Shown: positions 17,005 to 25,327 of the stretch, in pieces
Position numbering within the stretch: position 1 is the first letter of the stretch
Layout: each line of letters starts with the position of its first letter
NCBI GenBank assembly: GCA_027623295.1
Contig: JAQBXR010000005.1
Coordinates: forward strand, 1-64,000
Direction of reading: 5' to 3'
Length of the DNA stretch: 64,000 nt
From: Planctomycetota bacterium
GTDB taxonomy: Bacteria; Planctomycetota; UBA1135
Program-made: the position numbers and the translations under genes
The notes under the pieces: generated by a model
Database searches by the model: none
Seen by the model: the letters and a program-made list of their open reading frames with translations, nothing else
Told to the model about the DNA's origin: nothing

Positions 17005-19299
17005 GTGTTCCTGTTTCCCTCCCTAGCCCTAGCCCTCCTCTGCGCGACCCCATGCACCCAAGAACCTACAGCCAAAGTGGAGCTTGGCCCCTGGCTGGTC
17101 ATGGGACCTTTTGCCCAAGAAAAGCCCGATGACCTCAGCCTTACGCATCCGCCAGAACGGTTTTTAAAGAATATGCTGCCGGGCGAATATTGGCTCCCGG
17201 CAGAAAATGGCGTGGAGGTTTCCGGCAAAATGACCCTGTGGAAACCCGCGACGTCGACCAAGCCACGCGGCAAAGAACTCTTCGATGTCGGGCAGTTTGA
17301 TTTAGTGGCACTCACCGGAGAAGCCAAACCGCTGCAGGCCGCATACCTCTACTGTGCAATCCAAACTGATCTTGCCACCGAGGAAACAATTTTCTTTGGC
17401 AGTGACGATGGCCTGCGCATGTGGCTGAACGGCGCTTTGGTTTGTGAGAGCACAGAAAATCGCGGCACCAATGCTTATCAGGAGAATGTCACTCTGTCTT
17501 TGGAGCCCGGCATCAATCACTTGATGGTTAAGGTGACGCAGAACGGAGGGACTTGGAAATTTGAAATGCAGTCGCCCCGCTTTGAAGATCAGGCGGCTAT
17601 TAACCTGGCGGTAGATCGTGGCGTGCAATATATGTTGGGCCGACAACTCTTAGATGGTTCTTGGCAAGACAACCAAGATACTTACCGCAACGGCGCCACC
17701 GCTTTAACGATTTATGCCCTTCTAAGCTCAGGATTAGATCCCCGGCACCCAGCCATTTTGCGCGGCTTAGAGTACCTGCGCACCGAGCCTTCCGATCGCA
17801 CCTATTCTGCTGGATGTGAGCTTATGGCTTTGGCAGCCCTAGATGACCCGAGCGTTTTCCCCTGGATAGAAGAACGTGCAGAAGACTTGATCTCGTGGCA
17901 AGAAGACAGTGGGCAGTGGGCTTATCCAGGAGGCCATTGGGATCTGTCTTGCACCCAGTTTGCTATTCTTGGATTGCGTGCTGCAGCCCAACGGGGCGTG
18001 GATATTCCGCGCAATGTTTGGGATGAAGCGGTTCGGGGAACTTTGGTTACCCAAGCACAAACCAACCGCAAAACGGCTGGCGAAGGTGCGCCGTTCATTT
18101 ATTACCCGGGACATCCAACGGGTTGGTCGGGCACCATGACCTCTGCCGGAATTTCTGTTTTGGCGATTGCCAAAGAACAGCTTGGCGAACGCATCAAACG
18201 AACCGACTTGGAGAAGATCGACGCCTCGATTGAAAGCGGTTTATTGTGGTTGGGCCAGCAGTTTTCTTTGGGGCATAACCCAGGACGGCCAGGCCGCTCC
18301 CACTATTACTACTGGCTATATGGAGTCGAACGGGTTGGCGCCTTGCTCCACATTCAAAAAATGGGCGATCACGACTGGTACCAAGAAGGTGCGAGCTTCT
18401 TGGTGGAGGATCAAGGGGCCGATGGGCAGTGGTCAACTCCCTGGGGAGAAGAAGATATAGCTACAAGCTTTGCCTTGCTCTTTTTGAAACGAGCAACCGC
18501 ACGCTCAGCAATCACCGGTGGCTTAAGTGAAAACACCAAGCGCCATCATGAAACTCCAACTAGTGAAGACCATCTAGTGCTGCATGCGATAAGTGGTGAC
18601 CCCATGGTTCTGTGGGTCGTGCCACCCAAAGGCGTAACCTTGCTTAATGCTCATTACTTCGCACGCAGGAAAGGCGCTGAGTGGCTGCCGGCTGGCGACG
18701 GAGAAGGCAACCGTTTCGGGTATCGTTTCAGCGCGGACACACCTGGTGCTTGGGAGTTCCAGGTCAAAGGGGAGAGTGATCAGGGAAAGACCTGGGAAAG
18801 CACCGTACTTACCATGGAATATGAAACCGGAATTCGCGTGACTGATATGCAATACGCCAGTGATTCTTCGCGCAACTTACTGCCGGCTTATCGCCCAGAA
18901 GTTAGCATTTCCACTCAGCATAGTGACCACAGCGGTACGCGCTTAGTGGATAACGTTTGGTACTCCTTTTGGGATTGCGATATTTCGGATACTAGCCCAA
19001 CTGTAGAAATCAAGTTGCGCAAGAAGGCAAAGGTAGATCGTATTCTTCTTTCACAAGCACATACGCGAAAGTCCGAACAGGGTGCGCATCCGCATGTGGC
19101 GCAGATTGAGTTGTGGCTTAACAAAGATAAAGAGCCCACCATTTACCAAGTGGAAACTTCCCCGGCGCGGAAGACCATCATCAGCTTTGAGAAGACGATG
19201 AAAATCGACCTCCTCAAAATTGTCATTACCGAAATCGAGGGCGGCGTCTTAGGCAACGCCATCGTCGGTTTTTCTGAAATCGAATTCCAACGCGACTAG
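17005..19299 (+). CDS. Secreted PA14-like/squalene-cyclase-repeat protein with discoidin-like C-terminus
   Basis: This 764-residue protein starts at GTG with a signal peptide (FLFPSLALALLCATPC). Residues about 30-200 resemble a PA14-like module (SDDGLRMWLNG). Residues about 205-500 show alpha/alpha-toroid repeats with QLLDGSWQDN-like QxxDGSW motifs of the prenyltransferase/squalene-cyclase fold. The catalytic DxDD or DDxxD signatures are not evident, so enzyme activity is doubtful. A C-terminal region of about 150 residues (VDNVWYSFWDCD, ending GFSEIEFQRD) looks like an F5/8-type carbohydrate-binding fold. The gene at 22753 is a clear paralogue of the first half. It is predicted to be extracytoplasmic, perhaps binding polymers. 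Its end overlaps the convergent metallopeptidase gene by 4 bases. Confidence 0.75.
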   Translation: MFLFPSLALALLCATPCTQEPTAKVELGPWLVMGPFAQEKPDDLSLTHPPERFLKNMLPGEYWLPAENGVEVSGKMTLWKPATSTKPRGKELFDVGQFDLVALTGEAKPLQAAYLYCAIQTDLATEETIFFGSDDGLRMWLNGALVCESTENRGTNAYQENVTLSLEPGINHLMVKVTQNGGTWKFEMQSPRFEDQAAINLAVDRGVQYMLGRQLLDGSWQDNQDTYRNGATALTIYALLSSGLDPRHPAILRGLEYLRTEPSDRTYSAGCELMALAALDDPSVFPWIEERAEDLISWQEDSGQWAYPGGHWDLSCTQFAILGLRAAAQRGVDIPRNVWDEAVRGTLVTQAQTNRKTAGEGAPFIYYPGHPTGWSGTMTSAGISVLAIAKEQLGERIKRTDLEKIDASIESGLLWLGQQFSLGHNPGRPGRSHYYYWLYGVERVGALLHIQKMGDHDWYQEGASFLVEDQGADGQWSTPWGEEDIATSFALLFLKRATARSAITGGLSENTKRHHETPTSEDHLVLHAISGDPMVLWVVPPKGVTLLNAHYFARRKGAEWLPAGDGEGNRFGYRFSADTPGAWEFQVKGESDQGKTWESTVLTMEYETGIRVTDMQYASDSSRNLLPAYRPEVSISTQHSDHSGTRLVDNVWYSFWDCDISDTSPTVEIKLRKKAKVDRILLSQAHTRKSEQGAHPHVAQIELWLNKDKEPTIYQVETSPARKTIISFEKTMKIDLLKIVITEIEGGVLGNAIVGFSEIEFQRD

Positions 19300-22200
19300 T
19301 CGTTGGATCCTGCTTGGCCAGGTCGCGAGTGATCTTGGAATTCCAAAAGTTGCTGCAGGAAATCGCGATGCAATCCAGACTGCGAACTCGATAAGCGTCG
19401 GGCGAACTGAAGGATGCCCGCCGGGTCTGCAAACAGAAGCAAGGGACGCTTCCATCCGCCTACGGTCATGCCGCTTTCCATTAAATCACTGCGTCCCGGA
19501 TGCGTCGCCCAAAACAAACCACCGCGCGGCAAGACAAGGTCTTCCACTTCTCCCCCTTCGTAGCGCTGACGCAAAACGGCTTGGGTTTCTTCGGGCATGG
19601 ACGCAGGCCAAACAATAACGATGCCTTGGCTTGGATCTTCAATCATCCATTGCTCTAAGAACAAGTCGATGCGGCTTTGCACTTGTTCGGCCCATGCGCC
19701 CTCCTCTAGCTCGCTGAGTTTCTCTTTGGCCTCTTCCGGGAACCAAAGGATGGCGGTCCCCGCACCTGCGAGTGGCAAACCTGTCACTGGTCTTCCATGC
19801 AGGGCGCGCAAGCTCGTTTCGCCCAGGCGGGTTGGATGCAACCCATTACCCAAGGCGGGGGCATCGAATAAGTAGGTTTCACGATCGCGGCGCTCGACTT
19901 CTGGTGCCACAACGCGAATCGCACCGGTAGAAGTGTAAAACCCAATGTATCCCTGGATCGGACGCGCATCCAAAGTAGTCATGCGACCGGTGAACTTGCC
20001 ATCGACGAAAACTTCCACTGTGGGGCCATCCACGCGCAACTCCAAATCCCAGGTGCGCTTCTCTCGCTCAAAGGCCACGCCTCCTGAAATGCGTGGCTGG
20101 CGTGCGTATAAACCATTCAGGGTCCATGAGAAACCATTGGCTGCATCGCGGCTTTCGCTTTCACCGAAAGCAAAACGCGCATCGCCGCCAGCAAAGTCGA
20201 ATCGAATGTTGCGGTCTCGACGTGTCCAGCCGAGCACTACCCCGCCATGGAAAAACGAAGTCGTTTGCTCCACCTTGGTGCGTAAGCGATAGCGCCCCGG
20301 ATCTTGCCATTCTTTTGACAAAACGAAAGCATCGCGGTTGTGGGATTGACGGTCCATAGTGTCGGTCCCGCTGCGCGCCTCTTTGCGCCCTACGTGCAAG
20401 TCGCCTTCGCGATCCACGAACCACAATCCTTCTACGCGATTGTCCTCGTGCCCAGTCAAGCCATCTTCCATCCACCCGGCATTGCCCAATTGATGCGCCG
20501 GGCGATGAATCGGATGCAAGGTCTTCTCCATGTCTTCACGCACAAAGCTCACCGTCGATTCAGGTGCACCCAGCGCGCGCGCCAAACGATTGTGATCGGC
20601 CGCCATTGCCGCAGCGGCAACCGAATGGCCGGCCTTCGCATAAAACGTTGCGGCTTCCCCCATCTCTTTCATGAAACCTTCGGTTTTAGAAAGCTTGTCC
20701 AAGAAAGGCGCTTCCTCATTTGCAACCGTAGCCAGATAAGCGCGCCGTGGCGCATCAAAACGATGCCAGTTACGCATGACCCATGCCGCATTCTTTTCGT
20801 CCACACGATCTAGGGCGTTCGCAATTTCCTCCAAGACAGCATCAGATGGTTCGTCCACGCTTAACGCCCATTGATAAGCGACTAGTGCGGCGCGATCCTT
20901 GCCGGCTTCCACCAATAACTCTGCCCCCATACGTGCTTGATCTTGGCCAAACCATGGTTCTGCACGATTGCGTAACCAAGTAGAGGTCGGCTCATCCATG
21001 ACTCGCGGTGCGGGTTCGCTGCTGGGAGCACCTGGATCGTAACGGTTGGTCCATGGCTCCATTTCCTTCCAATAAAAACCGCGTAAAAAGCGATCGAAAT
21101 CCTTGGCGAAATCTTCCAAGCTCTCGGGGCGCCCTTGCTTGCCATCGGCAAAGTAAGCAGCGAAGCCTTCCGCTCCACCACCACGGGAACGTTTCCTATT
21201 TTTTTGATAGGCCTCTAGCTGAGACTGGAAAATCGGTGATCCGCCTTCTTCAAAACCAGTCCAACTACGCAAGTAAACGAACAAGGCATAACCGGCCGAG
21301 TAATTATCGCGGTACTCCTCAATACTGCCATCAACCAGAGAGGTGAAGTCCTCCAACCCGCCATAGCCTTTCTGCGCTACCGAGAACAGCGTGCCGAAAT
21401 TCACATAATCCTCTTTGAAGTGACGGTCGCTCATTTTGCCGTAGCCACCGCCAGTCCAAACGGCGCGGCCTTCTGCAAGCCAAGCCGGCAGCCCCCCAAA
21501 GAGGGCGCCATCGAAGCGGTGAGTTAACTCGTGAGTAATCGTACGCCCCAGCGATGGAATATTGCTCAGCGTAAAAGCAATGGTTGTGGTGTCACCACCT
21601 TGAAAGCCTCCGACCCACCAAAAGCCCGCGCCTTCCATTTCCAAGCCGTGCGATTCGGGAACAATGCGCATGGTGCCGGGCTGGTTTAAGAAAGGATCCT
21701 CGCCGTACCAGGCCACCAAACGTTCATGATGTTCTTCCACGGTCGAAGCCACGCCCAACAGGGTCCAGTATCCGCAAGAAGTTTCCACACGGTAACGGTC
21801 GGTCAGAGAATTGGCGACGCCCGGATCTGCAAAACTTGCATGATCCAAAGTGTAAGCACGCTGAAGGTCTTCATCGAAATCTTCGAGTTGCTCCACCGTA
21901 AGCACTTCCGATTGCTGCAGTAATTTTGCGCGCGCACGATTCAAGGAAGCATCCGCAGCCGCGATTTCTTTGCTCATATCCAGCGGCTCTGGGCCTTCTA
22001 AGTCTTGAAAGTTCGACTGCGCACCCAATCCACGTAAACAACGAGCCGCGCGCACCACCAATTCGTTTCTACTTTCTGCAAATCCTTGGCTAATAGCGTT
22101 TTGCAAAGACTTTAGGACCTGCCGTTGCGCGTCCTTGGACACCTCGAAGGCTGGGGTTAAATCCGCCGCGTGTTTTTCCTGCAAAGCCGGTGACGCGAGC

Positions 22201-22715
22201 GCCAAACTGCGCGCTAAATCTTCCGCCCACTCCGCAATAAATGCATCTCCAGCCCCGCGCCCCTTGGCTTCTCGATCGCGCATCTCGACCAACTCTTGCA
22301 CCGCAGCCGCACGCGATGCCGCTAGCTGACTTGGCCAGGGATCGTCTTCCAGCATCCATGCAGCTTGGTTCTTTTGTAAGTTCAAGCGGCCGCGTGCATC
22401 GGCACCAGCTGCATAAAACTCATGCGCCCATAAGGCTTGCGCATCAGCATCGGCAGCCGAGGCTGCATTTTCCAACAACAGTCCTACTACTTCGAAGGGA
22501 TGATTCACCCGAGCCAGGCCGAACAAGAAATGCTCATAAGCCTCGGTGAAATCACCCTTGGCATGAGCTGCACGGCCATACTCCAAACTCACGTGCTCTT
22601 TCGCGAGGTCAGGAGTTTCTTGGGCAAAACTCGCGCTGGCCAAAAGGAGGACGGCTGCAAACAAACTCAGCGGGGATTTGAGGGCAAGGGGCAGGGTAGG
22701 AGCCACGATATTCAC
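19296..22715 (-). CDS. Large secreted MA-type (gluzincin) metallopeptidase
   Basis: This 1139-residue protein has a signal peptide (ALKSPLSLFAAVLLLASASFA) after a GTG start. The N-terminal about 300 residues are helical and TPR-like. THELTHRFDG (about residues 389-398) gives the HExxH zinc motif. GLPAWLAEGRAVW, about 15 residues later, supplies the third ligand Glu, a pattern of peptidase MA-like domains. Residues about 760-960 form a beta-sandwich concanavalin/LamG-like module (FHGGVVLGW, LELRVDGPTVEVFVDGKFTG). The C-terminal about 150 residues are unassigned. It is probably a periplasmic or extracellular peptidase. It sits between the two cyclase-repeat paralogues and is divergent from the shorter one, 37 bases apart. 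Confidence 0.78.
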   Translation of the reverse strand: MNIVAPTLPLALKSPLSLFAAVLLLASASFAQETPDLAKEHVSLEYGRAAHAKGDFTEAYEHFLFGLARVNHPFEVVGLLLENAASAADADAQALWAHEFYAAGADARGRLNLQKNQAAWMLEDDPWPSQLAASRAAAVQELVEMRDREAKGRGAGDAFIAEWAEDLARSLALASPALQEKHAADLTPAFEVSKDAQRQVLKSLQNAISQGFAESRNELVVRAARCLRGLGAQSNFQDLEGPEPLDMSKEIAAADASLNRARAKLLQQSEVLTVEQLEDFDEDLQRAYTLDHASFADPGVANSLTDRYRVETSCGYWTLLGVASTVEEHHERLVAWYGEDPFLNQPGTMRIVPESHGLEMEGAGFWWVGGFQGGDTTTIAFTLSNIPSLGRTITHELTHRFDGALFGGLPAWLAEGRAVWTGGGYGKMSDRHFKEDYVNFGTLFSVAQKGYGGLEDFTSLVDGSIEEYRDNYSAGYALFVYLRSWTGFEEGGSPIFQSQLEAYQKNRKRSRGGGAEGFAAYFADGKQGRPESLEDFAKDFDRFLRGFYWKEMEPWTNRYDPGAPSSEPAPRVMDEPTSTWLRNRAEPWFGQDQARMGAELLVEAGKDRAALVAYQWALSVDEPSDAVLEEIANALDRVDEKNAAWVMRNWHRFDAPRRAYLATVANEEAPFLDKLSKTEGFMKEMGEAATFYAKAGHSVAAAAMAADHNRLARALGAPESTVSFVREDMEKTLHPIHRPAHQLGNAGWMEDGLTGHEDNRVEGLWFVDREGDLHVGRKEARSGTDTMDRQSHNRDAFVLSKEWQDPGRYRLRTKVEQTTSFFHGGVVLGWTRRDRNIRFDFAGGDARFAFGESESRDAANGFSWTLNGLYARQPRISGGVAFEREKRTWDLELRVDGPTVEVFVDGKFTGRMTTLDARPIQGYIGFYTSTGAIRVVAPEVERRDRETYLFDAPALGNGLHPTRLGETSLRALHGRPVTGLPLAGAGTAILWFPEEAKEKLSELEEGAWAEQVQSRIDLFLEQWMIEDPSQGIVIVWPASMPEETQAVLRQRYEGGEVEDLVLPRGGLFWATHPGRSDLMESGMTVGGWKRPLLLFADPAGILQFARRLSSSQSGLHRDFLQQLLEFQDHSRPGQAGSND

Positions 22716-22752
22716 AAGTTACCTCATACGCACGGATAACCTACAAGCAACT

Positions 22753-23850
22753 ATGTCCTTGGCTGCATCCATCCTGCTCCTCGTCGCCGCGCCAATCGCC
22801 GCACCGCCCCAAGCCGACGGGGTCGATGCCCTGCGACTCGGAGAATGGCACATGCTCGGACCCTTGCCGAAAAGTTCCGTCACTGGACTGAAAAGTCCTT
22901 CGGTGCTCGCGGGAAAGATGCAGGCGGGCGTGCCTTACACCAATCTCGCCGAAACGCATGAAGGCCCCGAAAACATGCGACTGCCTTGGACCCAACCCGA
23001 TGTCGCAGCTTTCTTAACTAAACAAGATGCGGATGCCATCAACCCTCGCTCACGATTGGGATTGGACACCGGAAAGATTGAGATCGCGAAGTTATTGCCC
23101 TTAGTTCAAGCGGCTCCGGAGTATTCCAAAAACGCAACGGCATATTTGTATGTTCCGGTTTATGCCAATGCCATGAGTACGACTCCGGTGCAGTGCGGTG
23201 CTGAAGGGAAGGTCTCTCTGTGGTGGAATGGGAAGCCGCTGATTTCCCAAAAACGCACTTCGCAATTTAGTGCCTCGAGTTTTCCCTTGAAGCTCGACGT
23301 CGTCCCAGGCTTGAATCATCTTTTGGTTGAAGTCCAAAGCAATACTGTGGGTTGGAGCTTTGAAATGCAATCCCTGCGTCGGATTGATAACCCACGAATC
23401 CATCGCGCGATTGATTTGGGAGTGCAGTATTTACTCGACCGCCAAGCCATTGATGGATCTTGGCCAACCTTTCAGGGCTACCCAAATGGAGTGAGTGCTT
23501 TAGCGATTTACACCTTAGTAAAAAGTGGAGTAAGCCCACGCCACGAATCGGTGTTGAAGGGCCTGGAGCATTTACGCCAGAAGCGCGGCGCTCACACTTA
23601 TGTTGTGGCTCTGGAGCTCATGGCGTATCACGCAGGCGCCGACCCGCAGGATCGGGAACTCATTGAGGAATTGGCAGAGGATCTTGTCGACTGGCAAATG
23701 CCCAATGGTCTGTGGGCTTATGGTCAAGGTTCTGGTGGTTGGAGTGGAGATTTATCCAATGCTCAATACGCCGCTCTCGGTTTGCGTGCCGCAGCGGCAA
23801 GCGGCGCCAAAGGATCCCATCCGATGGGTTCAAAGCCGCAAGTAAAGTGA
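22753..23850 (+). CDS. Shortened paralogue of the PA14/cyclase-repeat protein
   Basis: This 365-residue protein starts at ATG 22753 (the ORF track start 22678 lacks support) with a signal peptide (LAASILLLVAAPIAA). It matches the first half of the 764-residue protein at 17005 throughout. Shared elements include the PA14-like module (KVSLWWNGKPLI), a near-identical EMQS junction, and the repeats RAIDLGVQYLLDRQAIDGSW and YAALGLRAAA. Homology stops at that point; the last about 15 residues run antisense through the end of the tryptophanase gene. The rest of the cyclase fold and the discoidin-like domain are missing, so this is likely a 3'-truncated copy, functional or not. Confidence 0.75.
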   Translation: MSLAASILLLVAAPIAAPPQADGVDALRLGEWHMLGPLPKSSVTGLKSPSVLAGKMQAGVPYTNLAETHEGPENMRLPWTQPDVAAFLTKQDADAINPRSRLGLDTGKIEIAKLLPLVQAAPEYSKNATAYLYVPVYANAMSTTPVQCGAEGKVSLWWNGKPLISQKRTSQFSASSFPLKLDVVPGLNHLLVEVQSNTVGWSFEMQSLRRIDNPRIHRAIDLGVQYLLDRQAIDGSWPTFQGYPNGVSALAIYTLVKSGVSPRHESVLKGLEHLRQKRGAHTYVVALELMAYHAGADPQDRELIEELAEDLVDWQMPNGLWAYGQGSGGWSGDLSNAQYAALGLRAAAASGAKGSHPMGSKPQVK

Positions 23851-25196
23851 CGCAGCGTGGGCGGCTCGTTTTTGATGCGTAAGCCACCGAGCTGGTTTCT
23901 GTGTTCAAAAACATAACGCACCGCTTCGATAACGTAATCCATGTGCGATTGGGTATAAACACGACGCGGAATCGCTAAACGCACTAAGTCCATGGGGCCT
24001 GGAGATTGGGAACCATCGTCTTGAGTTCGGCCGAACATGACGGTACCTATTTCACAAGTGCGGACGCCTCCTTCAAGGAACAGTGATGCGCTAACCGATT
24101 GTCCTGGTAGTTCTGATGGTGGTACGTGCGGTAGGAATCCACGCGCGTCTAGGTAAACCGCGTGTCCCCCCGCAGGGCGCAAGAGTGGAACTCCGGCTTC
24201 ATCTAAGCGACGCCAAACATAACGCGTGCTCCGAATGCGATACTCCAAGTAGTCTTCTGCAAGGACCTCTTGCAAACCTACGGCCAAGGCTTCCAAGTCA
24301 CGACCGGCCAAGCCGCCGTAAGTTGGGAAACCTTCGGTGAGGATCAATAGGTTGCGGCATTGCTCGGCGAGAGCATCGTCCTTCAGCGCAAGAAAGCCAC
24401 CGATGTTTCCAAAGGCATCTTTCTTCGCCGACATCCAAGTGCCGTCGGCGAGCCGAAACATTTCTTCAGCAATGTCTTTGGGGCTGCGCGACTCCTGACC
24501 CGGTTCGCGTTCACGAATGAACCAAGCGTTTTCAGCAAAGCGCGCACAATCCAAAAACAGTGGGATCTGAAAGCGATCGCAAACGGCACGAACTTGGCGC
24601 ATGTTGTCCAATGAAACCGGCTGCCCACCCCCCGAGTTATTGGTAATGGTGACCACCACCATGGGCACGCTGCCGGCATGCTGCTCCAACATTTTCTGCA
24701 AAGCCGGTACATCTAGGTTTCCTTTAAAGGGGTGCTCGGTCGAAGGTGAACGCCCCTCTTCAATCACCAGGTCAACCGCGACTGCGCCCGAAGCTTCCAC
24801 ATTGGCTCGCGTGGTATCAAAGTGCGTGTTCGCGGGAATTGTTTTGCCCTCCCCTCCCACCACACTGAATAAAATGCGCTCTGCAGCCCGACCTTGGTGT
24901 ACCGGAATGACGTGGTGCATGCCGGTCAATTGCGAGACCACCTCGCGAAAGCGGAAAAAGGAACTGGCCCCGGCATAGGACTCATCGCCGCGGAAAATGG
25001 CTGCCCATTGCTCCTGACTCATTGCCGAGGTGCCGGAGTCGGTCATGAGGTCCACCGTGACCTCGCACGCCCGAACGGAGAATAGATTGAGCTGGGCCGC
25101 CGCAAGAGCCTCCGCGCGCTGGGCACGTGTGCGGACTGGAAGAGGCTCGACAACCTTCACGCGGAAGGGCTCAATGATGGTTTTAGGTTGAAACAT
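23763..25196 (-). CDS. tnaA: Tryptophanase (L-tryptophan indole-lyase)
   Basis: This 477-residue PLP enzyme begins EPFRVKVVEPLP, as in TnaA. Motifs include DLMTDSGTSAMS, HQGRAAE (phosphate/PLP region), TNNSGGGQPVS, DCARFAENAWF and the PLP-lysine stretch MSAKKDAFGNIGG (about residue 265). Tyrosine phenol-lyase is the close alternative. At the position where that enzyme has its substrate-specific Arg (MERG), this protein has CEIG, as in tryptophanase, so I favour tryptophanase. It degrades tryptophan to indole, pyruvate and ammonia. No tnaB permease or leader peptide is seen. The 3' end overlaps the truncated paralogue gene by 88 bases. Confidence 0.87.
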   Translation of the reverse strand: MFQPKTIIEPFRVKVVEPLPVRTRAQRAEALAAAQLNLFSVRACEVTVDLMTDSGTSAMSQEQWAAIFRGDESYAGASSFFRFREVVSQLTGMHHVIPVHQGRAAERILFSVVGGEGKTIPANTHFDTTRANVEASGAVAVDLVIEEGRSPSTEHPFKGNLDVPALQKMLEQHAGSVPMVVVTITNNSGGGQPVSLDNMRQVRAVCDRFQIPLFLDCARFAENAWFIREREPGQESRSPKDIAEEMFRLADGTWMSAKKDAFGNIGGFLALKDDALAEQCRNLLILTEGFPTYGGLAGRDLEALAVGLQEVLAEDYLEYRIRSTRYVWRRLDEAGVPLLRPAGGHAVYLDARGFLPHVPPSELPGQSVSASLFLEGGVRTCEIGTVMFGRTQDDGSQSPGPMDLVRLAIPRRVYTQSHMDYVIEAVRYVFEHRNQLGGLRIKNEPPTLRHFTCGFEPIGWDPLAPLAAAARKPRAAY

Positions 25197-25327
25197 GGCA
25201 GGCTTAAAGGCGATATTAAGACCTCATTGTCCTCTATCCATTCCAGATGGCTACCCAAATGCGTGACAACCTCCCCTAAAACGCCTATTTTCTTTGCTCT
25301 GGAGCCCTAGCCTCCGATAAACCCGTG

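Noticed and set aside
23763-25196. Tyrosine phenol-lyase instead of tryptophanase
   Set aside because: The substrate-specific Arg region of tyrosine phenol-lyase (MERG) reads CEIG here, as in tryptophanase.
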